In this document: piece by piece, positions 17,390 through 24,934 of the stretch
How the letters are laid out: each line of letters opens with the position of its first letter
Position numbering within the stretch: position 1 is the first letter of the stretch
NCBI GenBank assembly: GCA_023382385.1
Contig: JAHDVH010000002.1
Coordinates: forward strand, 186,001-250,000
Direction of reading: 5' to 3'
Source of the DNA: a bacterium
GTDB lineage: Bacteria > Electryoneota > RPQS01
DNA: 64,000 nt
Position numbers and translations under genes: made by a program
Notes under the pieces: generated by a model
What the model saw: the letters and a program-made list of their open reading frames with translations, nothing else
Database searches by the model: none
Told to the model about the DNA's origin: nothing

Positions 17390-18867
17390 ATCGGAACACA
17401 GTGTTTCGACCGGCGGCGGACCGCTATCTGCCGACGGTCTTCGCGCTCGCTTCGGCAGCCGTCATATTGGTCGTGACTCAGACGTGGGGAATCACTGTTC
17501 TGCGCGAGCAGTTTGCGTTTCTTCAGACTGCCCGCGCGTTGTCGGGCGGCGCTTCGTTTGATTTCTTTGGGACTCCCGCTCCGGCCGGGCCGCTGTGGCC
17601 GCTGTTGTTATCGGTTTTTGCGCGACGTGGCATTGAGTTGGAACTCGCGGCGCGACTCTGGCAGGCAGCGATGGCCGCGCTGCTGGTCTATGTGGTTACA
17701 CGCTTTTATTTGCGGCACATTCGCTCGCGTGCGGTGGTCGCGGGAGCGGTCATGGCCTTTGCCTGCGGCGTGCTGCTGTTGTCCGAAGCGTTTGCCGTTT
17801 CGCCGCTTCTGACGTCGTTGCTGCTGCTTACGTGCGGGACGCTGGCTTTGGCGCGGTTCCTTTACAATGAAGGCGTCTTTGCGTTCATCTGCTCAGCATT
17901 GTTGTTTGGCGCGGCGGCTTTGCTCTGGATTCCGGCGACGGTGCTTGCACTCGGCGCAGCCTTTGCGATTTTGCTTGGCGGACGCGGTGTGCTGGCGCGG
18001 CGTTTTTCGGGAGTGGTGTTCTTCGCGGCAATCGCGGTGGCACCGGCAGCGTTGGTGTGGATTGCTACGGGACTTCCCAAGCTAACCTTTGACATTTTTG
18101 CTTTACGTGAAGCACTTGAAAGCATTTCGGCGTTCGCATTGATTGCCGGTTGGCCGTTGTGGTTACGCGCGGGCCTGACCGTGCTGTTGTTCGGCGGTCT
18201 GCTGTATGTCTATCTCTCCACGCGCGGCCCGGCGGGTATCGGCCCCGCACTGAAACGACGTGAGCTGCAAGTCTGGGTTCTCTTGAGCTATGTCTGGCTC
18301 GCGCACTTGTTGTTGTTTCCGACGGCCAATACCTTTGTGCCGCTACTCCCATGTTTGATTATCTGGCCCGCGCTGGGTATTGACAGTTTTCGCGATTTCA
18401 ATCCGTTCAGCTCACTGCTGCACGGGCGCGGAGCGAAACTTGCGGCGGGACTCTGCGTCGTGCTGTTGCTTGCTCCGCTGTGGCAGACGGTGCTTGCGGG
18501 ATTGAAACAGTTTCAAGCAGGAGACGGGTTGCGCGGATTTGCATGGCAGACCGCTCCGCTGTTTCAGGAGCTGCGGGCGTCGGACGGGCAGTTGCTGTAT
18601 ACCGATGCACCTGAGATGCTTCGCTATATCACGGGGCGAGAGGCGACGGCACTTCCAGCGGATTTGCGGACGCTCAACTTGAGTGAAGGCCGCATTGTGA
18701 TTCTTGGAGATTCCTGCCCGCAAGGGCTTTGTCAGGGCGACTCTACGTCGCATCCAACTCTGTCTTTCGCACCGGCACTGACCACACGCGAAGGCATGCT
18801 CTACGACATCCGGTTCCGTCCTCCCGAACCCGCCTTGACGGTCTCGGACACTCTCACAGTTCCGTAA
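17386..18867 (+). CDS. Polytopic membrane protein, GT39-like (putative)
   Basis: A 493-residue membrane protein with about 11 hydrophobic helices and a C-terminal soluble tail of about 90 residues. Topology and size resemble GT-C glycosyltransferases (PMT/ArnT family) but the acidic first-loop motif is weak: REQFAFLQTARALSG stands where the gene at 4598 has a GDE motif. Function therefore stays putative. Translation is coupled to the peroxidase gene by an ATGA overlap. A GT2 glycosyltransferase lies two genes downstream, which fits a surface-glycan context. Confidence 0.7.
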   Translation: MNRNTVFRPAADRYLPTVFALASAAVILVVTQTWGITVLREQFAFLQTARALSGGASFDFFGTPAPAGPLWPLLLSVFARRGIELELAARLWQAAMAALLVYVVTRFYLRHIRSRAVVAGAVMAFACGVLLLSEAFAVSPLLTSLLLLTCGTLALARFLYNEGVFAFICSALLFGAAALLWIPATVLALGAAFAILLGGRGVLARRFSGVVFFAAIAVAPAALVWIATGLPKLTFDIFALREALESISAFALIAGWPLWLRAGLTVLLFGGLLYVYLSTRGPAGIGPALKRRELQVWVLLSYVWLAHLLLFPTANTFVPLLPCLIIWPALGIDSFRDFNPFSSLLHGRGAKLAAGLCVVLLLAPLWQTVLAGLKQFQAGDGLRGFAWQTAPLFQELRASDGQLLYTDAPEMLRYITGREATALPADLRTLNLSEGRIVILGDSCPQGLCQGDSTSHPTLSFAPALTTREGMLYDIRFRPPEPALTVSDTLTVP

Positions 18868-18894
18868 CATACTTTCCCTACTTTTTTGCAAATC

Positions 18895-20151
18895 ATGAAA
18901 CTGCTGCACTTCATTGTCGCATTGTTGCTGTTGTGTGCTTCGGCGTTCGCGCAAGCGACACAACCCGACGCCTCAGTCGGCACACGTCCGGGCGCGTTTT
19001 CGCCGCGGTCGCTGGGTCTGGGTCACACGTTTGTCACCAACCAGTTGGGTTCAGCCGCGCTGATGGGCAATCCGGCGACTCTCGCTCATCAGACCTCGCG
19101 CTGGCACATCGGATTGTCGGCGGACCTGTCGCGCGTCAAGGAAACGCGTTCATATCCGTTTTACGACGCGTTCGACGGTGTGCTCGGCTACAACAACTAC
19201 GCGTTGAACGACCACCTCTATTCCAAGCTTGACGGCGGCGCATCGTATCTGCTCAAGCAGGATCAGCTCGATGTCATGGTGCTGTCGGCGGGAACATATT
19301 CGGCGTATCAGTTTCAATACACGTATCACGAAGAGGTGAGAAACCGCTTCACGTCCGGCGGCGTGCAGGACTTGATACTGGGGAAGAACCTTTTGGAGGT
19401 GGACGGCGACTTGCGCGCGTTCGCCTTTGGCGCGGCGGCAGCTCAGGGGAAGATGGCGATGGGCTTCAGTCTGGCTTTCTTGACGGGTGACTGGGGCTAC
19501 GTCAATGGAGTGTATTACGCGAGCGAAGATTCGGCAGATCAGGTTTATCGTGCGGATTACTCACCGGACGGGACTCCGGCGGATTTGAATTTTGGAGCGA
19601 CTTACGATTTGAACGAGCGGGTGCGATTCGGCGCACGCGCGCTGTTCCCGACGGGCAAGATGAAGTACGAGTTTACGGCGACGAACAGCGTCGGAGATTC
19701 GACGACGCGGGTGAAGGGGACCTCGAGTGCGAAGTATCCGTCGCACATCGCGGCGGGCGTGCAGTATCGTCCGCGCAACGAATACCGTCCGTTGATTTAC
19801 GGAGAGGCGGAGATTCACACTTACAGCGAAGTCGCAGAGGGGTTTGACGACGTGATCGAGTTTCGCGCAGGCGCAGAGCAGCAGATAGTTCCCGGGACTC
19901 CGGCGAGATTCGGAATTGTCTACGCGACATCGCCGACGGACAAGGATCGCGCGACGACGCTGTTTACGGCGGGAGTGGGTTTCGTGCTGCGCCGGATGCA
20001 CGCGGATTTCGGTTTGGAGTTCGGCGAGATGAACTACTCGTCCGACGATCTCTTCCCGCAATCGCTGTATGGCGGCGTGAACCGCAGCGACCGCGATCGC
20101 GTGGAGACGGCGCTGTTTCGCGGCATGCTTTCGCTGAGCTGGGAACTCTGA
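18895..20151 (+). CDS. Outer-membrane beta-barrel protein, PorV/FadL-like
   Basis: A 418-residue secreted protein with a signal peptide (IVALLLLCASAFAQ). The N-terminal segment RSLGLGHTFVTNQLGSAALMGNPATLAHQ resembles the GA-GG-D-xxxxNPA pattern of PorV/UPF0164 barrels. The rest consists of repeated amphipathic strands with aromatic ends, and the last strand is GMLSLSWEL. It probably resides in the outer membrane; a cargo-shuttle or transport role is unproven. The ATG at 18895 is preferred to the TTG at 18886. The GT2 gene follows four bases later. Confidence 0.75.
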   Translation: MKLLHFIVALLLLCASAFAQATQPDASVGTRPGAFSPRSLGLGHTFVTNQLGSAALMGNPATLAHQTSRWHIGLSADLSRVKETRSYPFYDAFDGVLGYNNYALNDHLYSKLDGGASYLLKQDQLDVMVLSAGTYSAYQFQYTYHEEVRNRFTSGGVQDLILGKNLLEVDGDLRAFAFGAAAAQGKMAMGFSLAFLTGDWGYVNGVYYASEDSADQVYRADYSPDGTPADLNFGATYDLNERVRFGARALFPTGKMKYEFTATNSVGDSTTRVKGTSSAKYPSHIAAGVQYRPRNEYRPLIYGEAEIHTYSEVAEGFDDVIEFRAGAEQQIVPGTPARFGIVYATSPTDKDRATTLFTAGVGFVLRRMHADFGLEFGEMNYSSDDLFPQSLYGGVNRSDRDRVETALFRGMLSLSWEL

Positions 20152-20155
20152 TCGC

Positions 20156-20947
20156 GTGACGCCGTTGCTGACGGTGGGGCTTCCGATTTACAACGCGGAG
20201 GCCTATCTTACGGAATGCCTGCAGTCTATCAAGACGCAGACACTCAAAGAATTCGAAGTGATTGCGATACTGGATTGCCCGACCGACAAGTCGGCGGAGA
20301 TTCTCCGGCAGCACGCGGATTCACGGTTCAGGATACTCGAGAACGAACGGAATCTCGGCACTGCACGAACGATTAACCGGATTATCGAACTCAGCTCGAC
20401 GGAGCTGCTCGCGCGGATGGACTCGGACGACGTCATGTTTCCCGAGCGTCTGCAGCGGCAGTTCGATTATTTGAACGAGCATCCTGAAATCGCGGCGGTC
20501 GGGAGTTATTTCAACAAGATTGACGAGCGGAGCAGGGAAATCGAGAGTCCTTTTGTGTTTCCTGTGACGCCGGACGAGATTCGCGAGAGGTTTCGGGAGT
20601 ATGTGTGTTTTCAACACGGTGCGGCGACGTTTCGGCTCGCTCCGCTGCGCGCGGTCGGTGGATTTGACCACACGCTTGCGGAAGACCTGTATGTCACGCT
20701 GAAGCTGTTAGCCGGCGGGTATCAGCTGGCGAATATTCCCGAGCCGCTGCTCAGCTATCGCATACACAGTCAATCCATAACTTTTGCAGCGGAAGAGGCG
20801 ACACTTCGCGCCGCGGATGAAGCATACCGGATTTACGGGCCGAAGATTTGGGGTGAACGTGCGCCGGATTATGTCGGGGGACGAACCCGCTTGCAGCGAT
20901 TGAGGCGCCGCATGAAGAGAAATCTATCAAGAATGTTTACGAAATGA
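20156..20947 (+). CDS. Family 2 glycosyltransferase
   Basis: A 263-residue GT-A fold enzyme that transfers a sugar from a nucleotide donor. It starts TPLLTVGLPIYNAEAYLTECLQSI, has NLGTARTINRII for the donor-binding region and the metal-binding DSDD motif (MDSDDVMFPERL) at about residue 85. EDLYVTLKLLAGGY at about 180 supplies the probable catalytic acidic residue. A basic C-terminus (RLRRRMKRNLSRMF) may contact the membrane. GTG start at 20156. The final codons overlap the nucleotidase gene (ATGA). Confidence 0.88.
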   Translation: MTPLLTVGLPIYNAEAYLTECLQSIKTQTLKEFEVIAILDCPTDKSAEILRQHADSRFRILENERNLGTARTINRIIELSSTELLARMDSDDVMFPERLQRQFDYLNEHPEIAAVGSYFNKIDERSREIESPFVFPVTPDEIRERFREYVCFQHGAATFRLAPLRAVGGFDHTLAEDLYVTLKLLAGGYQLANIPEPLLSYRIHSQSITFAAEEATLRAADEAYRIYGPKIWGERAPDYVGGRTRLQRLRRRMKRNLSRMFTK

Positions 20948-22560
20948 AGAATTGCCTAATTGTCCTGATTCTGATGGTTTGCGCTGTCTCCGCACGGAGC
21001 GGGGAAACGTATTCGCTGGTCATCTGCAATACGAACGACGTGCACGGCGGAGTGGATTCATCGGAAGCATCTTTTATGAATCCCGAGTTTCCGCCCGCAT
21101 TGGGCGGCGGCGCGTCGCTGGCGACTTTGGTCAAGCGGATGCGTGCGTATGCCGCGGAACAGGGCAAGGGGTTCCTGTTGCTGGACACGGGCGATATTTT
21201 TCAGGGGACGCTGGTCGGGACGAAGAGCGAAGGCACGGCGGTGATGCGTTTCATGAATGAAGTGAAGTATGACGCGTGGGTGCTCGGCAATCACGAGTTC
21301 GATTTAGGCAGAGACGTCTGCGAACGGTTGATCGCGCAGGCGGAATTCCCCACGTTGTCGTCCAACATCTTCGAGATTGCGGGCAACGATACGCAGCTAT
21401 ACGTCCAGCCGTATCTGATCAAGGAATACGGTCCGTTGAAGGTGGGAATTGTGGGGATTACGACGAGCGGGACGCAGCGCGCGAGTTTTGAGGGAAATGT
21501 GCGCGATCTCTACTTTGCGCCAGAAGTGACGTCGCTGGCGGCCTATCGCGACACGTTGCTGAACAAAGGCTGCAACGTGATAATTGCCGCGTGCCATTTA
21601 GGGTTGCCGTTCGACCGCTGGGAAGCTTGGGACGAACTCGAAAGAAAGGCGGCGCAGGGATGGAAGTCGGATTACACGCGCAACGCGTTTGAGTTGGCGC
21701 GGCGCGTGCCGGGAATAGATGTGTTGTTTGCGGGAGACATTCACGTAGGCTATGTGGAGCCGTGGGTGGATCCGGTGACGCACACACCGTGTTTTCAGGG
21801 TTACGGACGCGGCACGAATTTAATGTGCGTCGAATTCGAGTTTGACGTCGCGACGGGCCAGCTTTTGGGCTGGAAGAATTTTGCCGACGAGAGCACGTTG
21901 ATCACACTGTTTTCGGATCAGTTTCCGCGCGACCGTGCGATCGCGGAGTGCATAGATACAGTGGTGGCGCGAGTTGAAGTCGGATTCAACGAGAAGATCG
22001 GCGAATCGGAGCAGCCGATTACACGTATCGGTGAAGGCGAGTCGGCGATGGGGAATCTGGTGAGCGACGCGATGCTGTGGCGGTTGCGGGGGGATATCGC
22101 ACTGACCAACAAGGGGGGGGTGCGGACAGATTTGCCGGCGGGAAACATCACGCCGCAGGACGTGTTCAATGTCCTGCCGTTTGACAACACGCTCGGATCG
22201 GTGGAAGTGACGGGCGCATTCATCAAAGATTTGCTCGAGGATAAGGTAGCCTACGGCGGGAGTGGGCTCTACGTGGCGGGGATGCGCGTGAAAATAGACC
22301 GTTCGCGCGAGCGCGGAAGTCGGGTGATTTCACTGGAGATTGGCGGGAAGCCGTATGTCGCGGAGCAGAGCTACCGGCTGGTGACGACGGATTATTTATT
22401 GGAAGGCAACTCGGGGATGGAGAAGCTCGCGGCGCTGCGCAGTCAGGCGGCGGTTGAATCGGGCATCTACATGCGCGAGGCTGTTATTGAATATATCAAG
22501 TCGCATTCTCCGCTGCGTCCGGTATTGGACGGCCGCTGGCAGTTTGTGGACAGAAGTTGA
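20944..22560 (+). CDS. Secreted 5'-nucleotidase / UshA-like metallophosphatase
   Basis: A 538-residue periplasmic enzyme that dephosphorylates nucleotides. The signal peptide is followed by the calcineurin-like domain with metal ligands in NTNDVHGG, LDTGDIFQG, LGNHEFD, AACHLG and AGDIHVGY. The 5_nucleotid_C domain starts at about residue 345 and carries EGESAMGNLVSDAMLW and FNVLPFDNTLG. The length agrees with UshA-type enzymes. A run of eight G (around 22120) within the gene is a potential slippage tract, but the frame reads through intact. ATGA overlap with the glycosyltransferase gene. Confidence 0.9.
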   Translation: MKNCLIVLILMVCAVSARSGETYSLVICNTNDVHGGVDSSEASFMNPEFPPALGGGASLATLVKRMRAYAAEQGKGFLLLDTGDIFQGTLVGTKSEGTAVMRFMNEVKYDAWVLGNHEFDLGRDVCERLIAQAEFPTLSSNIFEIAGNDTQLYVQPYLIKEYGPLKVGIVGITTSGTQRASFEGNVRDLYFAPEVTSLAAYRDTLLNKGCNVIIAACHLGLPFDRWEAWDELERKAAQGWKSDYTRNAFELARRVPGIDVLFAGDIHVGYVEPWVDPVTHTPCFQGYGRGTNLMCVEFEFDVATGQLLGWKNFADESTLITLFSDQFPRDRAIAECIDTVVARVEVGFNEKIGESEQPITRIGEGESAMGNLVSDAMLWRLRGDIALTNKGGVRTDLPAGNITPQDVFNVLPFDNTLGSVEVTGAFIKDLLEDKVAYGGSGLYVAGMRVKIDRSRERGSRVISLEIGGKPYVAEQSYRLVTTDYLLEGNSGMEKLAALRSQAAVESGIYMREAVIEYIKSHSPLRPVLDGRWQFVDRS

Positions 22561-22601
22561 CGAATTTCATTTCAATTCAGAATAGACTCAGGAGACTGGA
22601 C

Positions 22602-24104
22602 ATGCGTTTGCGAGTGTTTTTGTTGCTGTGTTTGATGGCTCAGGTGGCTATCGGGCAGGTGATGATCAACGAGGTTCTGTATGATACTCAGGGAACCGAC
22701 GATACATCCATCATGTATACGGAGATTTACGGGCCGGCTGGAACGAACTTAGCGGGTTGGTCGCTGGTGGGCGTCAACGGCAATGGCGGCGCGGTCTACC
22801 TGACGGTGAATCTGACGGGCACGATTCCGAATGACGGCTACTATGTGGTTGGCGGATCGGCCGTGCCGAATGTGGATCAGGTGACACCGCACGATTGGCA
22901 GAACGCGGGCGGAACGAGTGGTCCGCAATGCGACGGTCTGCGTTTGTTGAATAACAGCGGTCAGGTGGTGGATCGGGTTTGCTACGGCGAGTGCGGTGCG
23001 AGCGAGACGTGTGACGGCGAAGGAAACTCCAACGCACCGGATCCGTTCCCGTCCGCGGGAATCAACTACGCGATCGCGCGCATCCCCGATCACACGGACA
23101 CGGACAACAACGGAGCGGATTGGGCGCAGACGGATATTCTGACGCCGGGCGAACCAAATGACGGCGCACCGTGCGATCCGACGGAAGTGACGCTGGAAGA
23201 GATTCGCGAGAACGACGATCAGGGTGTGCCTGCGATGATTGGCACATTTGTGATTGTGCGCGGGATTGTGAACGTCAACAACTACACATTGGATAGTTTG
23301 ACAGAATCGAACTTCTTCATACAGGATGACAACGCGGGCTGCAACGTCTTTCGCGGCACGGTTCCACAAGGGATTATGGAAGGCGACTGTGTGGAAGTTT
23401 CCGGCTGGGTCGCGCAGTTCAACGGCTTGACGGAACTGGTTTCTTCCGGTGCGGGCAACTGCACGTTCCGCGTGCTGGACCTGGGACACAACGTTCCACT
23501 GACACCGCTGGTGCTGACCAGTGCATCGTCGTTTGAAGCCTTTGAAGGGATGCTGGCGGAGATTCGCAACGTAACGATAACGGGCGGGGATCCGTGGCCG
23601 TCGGGCGCGGGCCAGAATGCGACTATCACAGCAACGGATGCGAGCGGCACAATCAGCATTCGGATTGACGGGGACACTCAGGTAGGGACGGTTCCGGCAC
23701 CCTCCGGCACGTTCACGGTTCGCGGTATCATCACACAGTTTGACAACACGGCGCCCTACACGGGCAACTATCAGATTACGCCGCGCTATCCGTCGGACAT
23801 TATCACGGGCACGTCTGCAGATGATGCGCCGGAGCTGCTGGCGGAGAGCTTCAAACTGTTGTCGAGCTATCCGAATCCGTTCAACGGAGTGACGACGATT
23901 GAATTGCTGGTGGGAAGTGCGCGCGATGTAGACGTGACGATTACCGATGTGCTGGGGCGCGAAGTGTATCGCCGCGTGCTGACGAATCTATCGCCGGGCA
24001 ATGTCCGCTTCCAGTGGACGCCGGAAGGTGCGGCAGGACTTTATTTCCTGCGTGCGCAGGCCGGTGCGAAGATGGAAAGCGCGAAGCTGCTGTACTTGAA
24101 ATAG
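22602..24104 (+). CDS. T9SS-exported lamin-tail-domain protein
   Basis: A 500-residue secreted protein. Signal peptide (MRLRVFLLLCLMAQVAIG), then a lamin-tail domain (VMINEVLYDTQG ... TEIYGPAGTNLAGWSLVGVNG), a central OB-fold-like domain (GTFVIVRGIVNVNNYTL ... CVEVSGWVAQFNGLTEL) of the kind found in extracellular nucleases, and a type A sorting domain at the C-terminus (SSYPNPFNGVTTIELLV ... GLYFLRAQ). Together this suggests a surface-attached protein handled by PorU/PorV. No nuclease catalytic domain is present. The ATG at 22602 has AGGAGACTGG upstream; the in-frame extension to 22557 is not a signal peptide. Confidence 0.85.
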   Translation: MRLRVFLLLCLMAQVAIGQVMINEVLYDTQGTDDTSIMYTEIYGPAGTNLAGWSLVGVNGNGGAVYLTVNLTGTIPNDGYYVVGGSAVPNVDQVTPHDWQNAGGTSGPQCDGLRLLNNSGQVVDRVCYGECGASETCDGEGNSNAPDPFPSAGINYAIARIPDHTDTDNNGADWAQTDILTPGEPNDGAPCDPTEVTLEEIRENDDQGVPAMIGTFVIVRGIVNVNNYTLDSLTESNFFIQDDNAGCNVFRGTVPQGIMEGDCVEVSGWVAQFNGLTELVSSGAGNCTFRVLDLGHNVPLTPLVLTSASSFEAFEGMLAEIRNVTITGGDPWPSGAGQNATITATDASGTISIRIDGDTQVGTVPAPSGTFTVRGIITQFDNTAPYTGNYQITPRYPSDIITGTSADDAPELLAESFKLLSSYPNPFNGVTTIELLVGSARDVDVTITDVLGREVYRRVLTNLSPGNVRFQWTPEGAAGLYFLRAQAGAKMESAKLLYLK

Positions 24105-24127
24105 TTTTTCGAAGCAGGTTGCTGAAG

Positions 24128-24155
24128 CGGGCGGCTCAGGCGAGTCGCCCGTTTT
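24128..24155 (+). terminator. Terminator hairpin, copy 1 of a repeated element
   Basis: A 9-bp stem (CGGGCGGCT / AGTCGCCCG, one G-U pair) with loop CAGGCG, followed by TTTT. It lies 24 bases after the lamin-tail gene. The identical 24-base hairpin recurs at 30237. Confidence 0.85.
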
Positions 24156-24169
24156 GCTTTGGGGGGAAG

Positions 24170-24742
24170 CTATGCGGGATAGGCACCGAACATCCACTTG
24201 AATTCGTGGGTGCGTGGAGCGTCGTCGTCGTGATATTTTGCGGTGAGGGTGGCAAGGGTGTCGGCAAGTTCCTGAGCAAACGCCGCGCTGGACTCGGGGG
24301 ACGAGAAGCGAATTTCGCCGGTTTGCGCAAGCGCGGGGATGTTGCGGTTTTTGGCGGCGGCTGACGTGAGACTCTTGGAAAGATCGCGCATCAGATTTGC
24401 GGCCACATGGAACAGGTAGGTTGCGGAGAATTTGTCCGGCCGAATCTCCGGCTTAGGGGCGAGCGGTCCGAGCACCTCGGGACTGATGTAGATGGTATCT
24501 GTTGAACGGACGAGCACGCGCTCGATGCAGTTTCCTTTACGGCGGTCTTCGATGTGCTTGAGAAAGCCGCGCCGCTCGAGTTCGCGCAGGTGGTAGTTGA
24601 TCTGTTGGCGGGGCTTGCCGGTCAGGCGGGCGAGGGAGCTTGCGGAGTTGGGTTCACGCAGGTGTGATAGCAGGTCCAGACGCTCTTCATTAAGGAGAGC
24701 TGAAAGCTGGTCTGGGCGGGAGATGAGTTGCGGCGCATTCAC
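24170..24742 (-). CDS. ArsR-type winged-helix transcriptional regulator
   Basis: A 190-residue protein with an N-terminal winged helix (LLNEERLDLLSHLREPNSASSLARLTGKPRQQINYHLRELERRGFL), in which the recognition helix is GKPRQQINYHLREL, followed by a C-terminal domain of about 110 residues of unknown role. There is no ArsR metal-site CxC. The promoter and an 18-base palindrome lie directly upstream, so autoregulation is likely. The GTG at 24742 is placed seven bases after the -10 box, as expected for a leaderless message; an in-frame TTG at 24751 would lie on the -10 itself. Convergent with the lamin-tail gene. Confidence 0.82.
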   Translation of the reverse strand: MNAPQLISRPDQLSALLNEERLDLLSHLREPNSASSLARLTGKPRQQINYHLRELERRGFLKHIEDRRKGNCIERVLVRSTDTIYISPEVLGPLAPKPEIRPDKFSATYLFHVAANLMRDLSKSLTSAAAKNRNIPALAQTGEIRFSSPESSAAFAQELADTLATLTAKYHDDDAPRTHEFKWMFGAYPA

Positions 24743-24749
24743 GAGGACC

Positions 24750-24778
24750 AATATACAACCGAAAAATCAATTTGTCAA
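24750..24778 (-). promoter_or_regulatory. Sigma70 promoter of the ArsR-type gene
   Basis: Minus strand: TTGACA, 17 bases, TATATT. The -10 ends seven bases from the GTG start, so transcription should begin at or next to the start codon. Confidence 0.8.
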
Positions 24779-24786
24779 GACAAATT
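24769..24786. promoter_or_regulatory. Palindromic operator over the -35 box
   Basis: A perfect 18-base palindrome AATTTGTC-AA-GACAAATT covering the -35 element. Binding there by the ArsR-type dimer would block RNA polymerase, so it is a likely autoregulatory operator. Confidence 0.65.
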
Positions 24787-24819
24787 TGAAAATTTAGTAA
24801 ATAGATGTTTTATAAATAG

Positions 24820-24845
24820 AAAAGACGACACTACATCGTCTTTTT
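24820..24845. terminator. Terminator after mutS2 (bidirectional)
   Basis: A 9-bp stem AAAAGACGA / TCGTCTTTT with a 7-base loop and a T tract on the plus strand; the mirror also has U-rich flanks on the minus strand. It separates mutS2 from the ArsR-type promoter. A second 6-bp hairpin (GAGGCC / GGCCTC) lies at 24879-24901. Confidence 0.7.
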
Positions 24846-24934
24846 AAGGATTTACGCGATATGGTGGCGACCCGAGGAGAGGCCTGCAAGGAGGCGGCCT
24901 CGAGGGAGGGTCAGTATTTCTTAAGCCGTTGAAA

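Noticed and set aside
22749-23489. 246-residue minus-strand ORF in the lamin-tail gene
   Set aside because: Antisense of a well-supported T9SS cargo, Arg/His/Val-rich composition typical of shadow frames.
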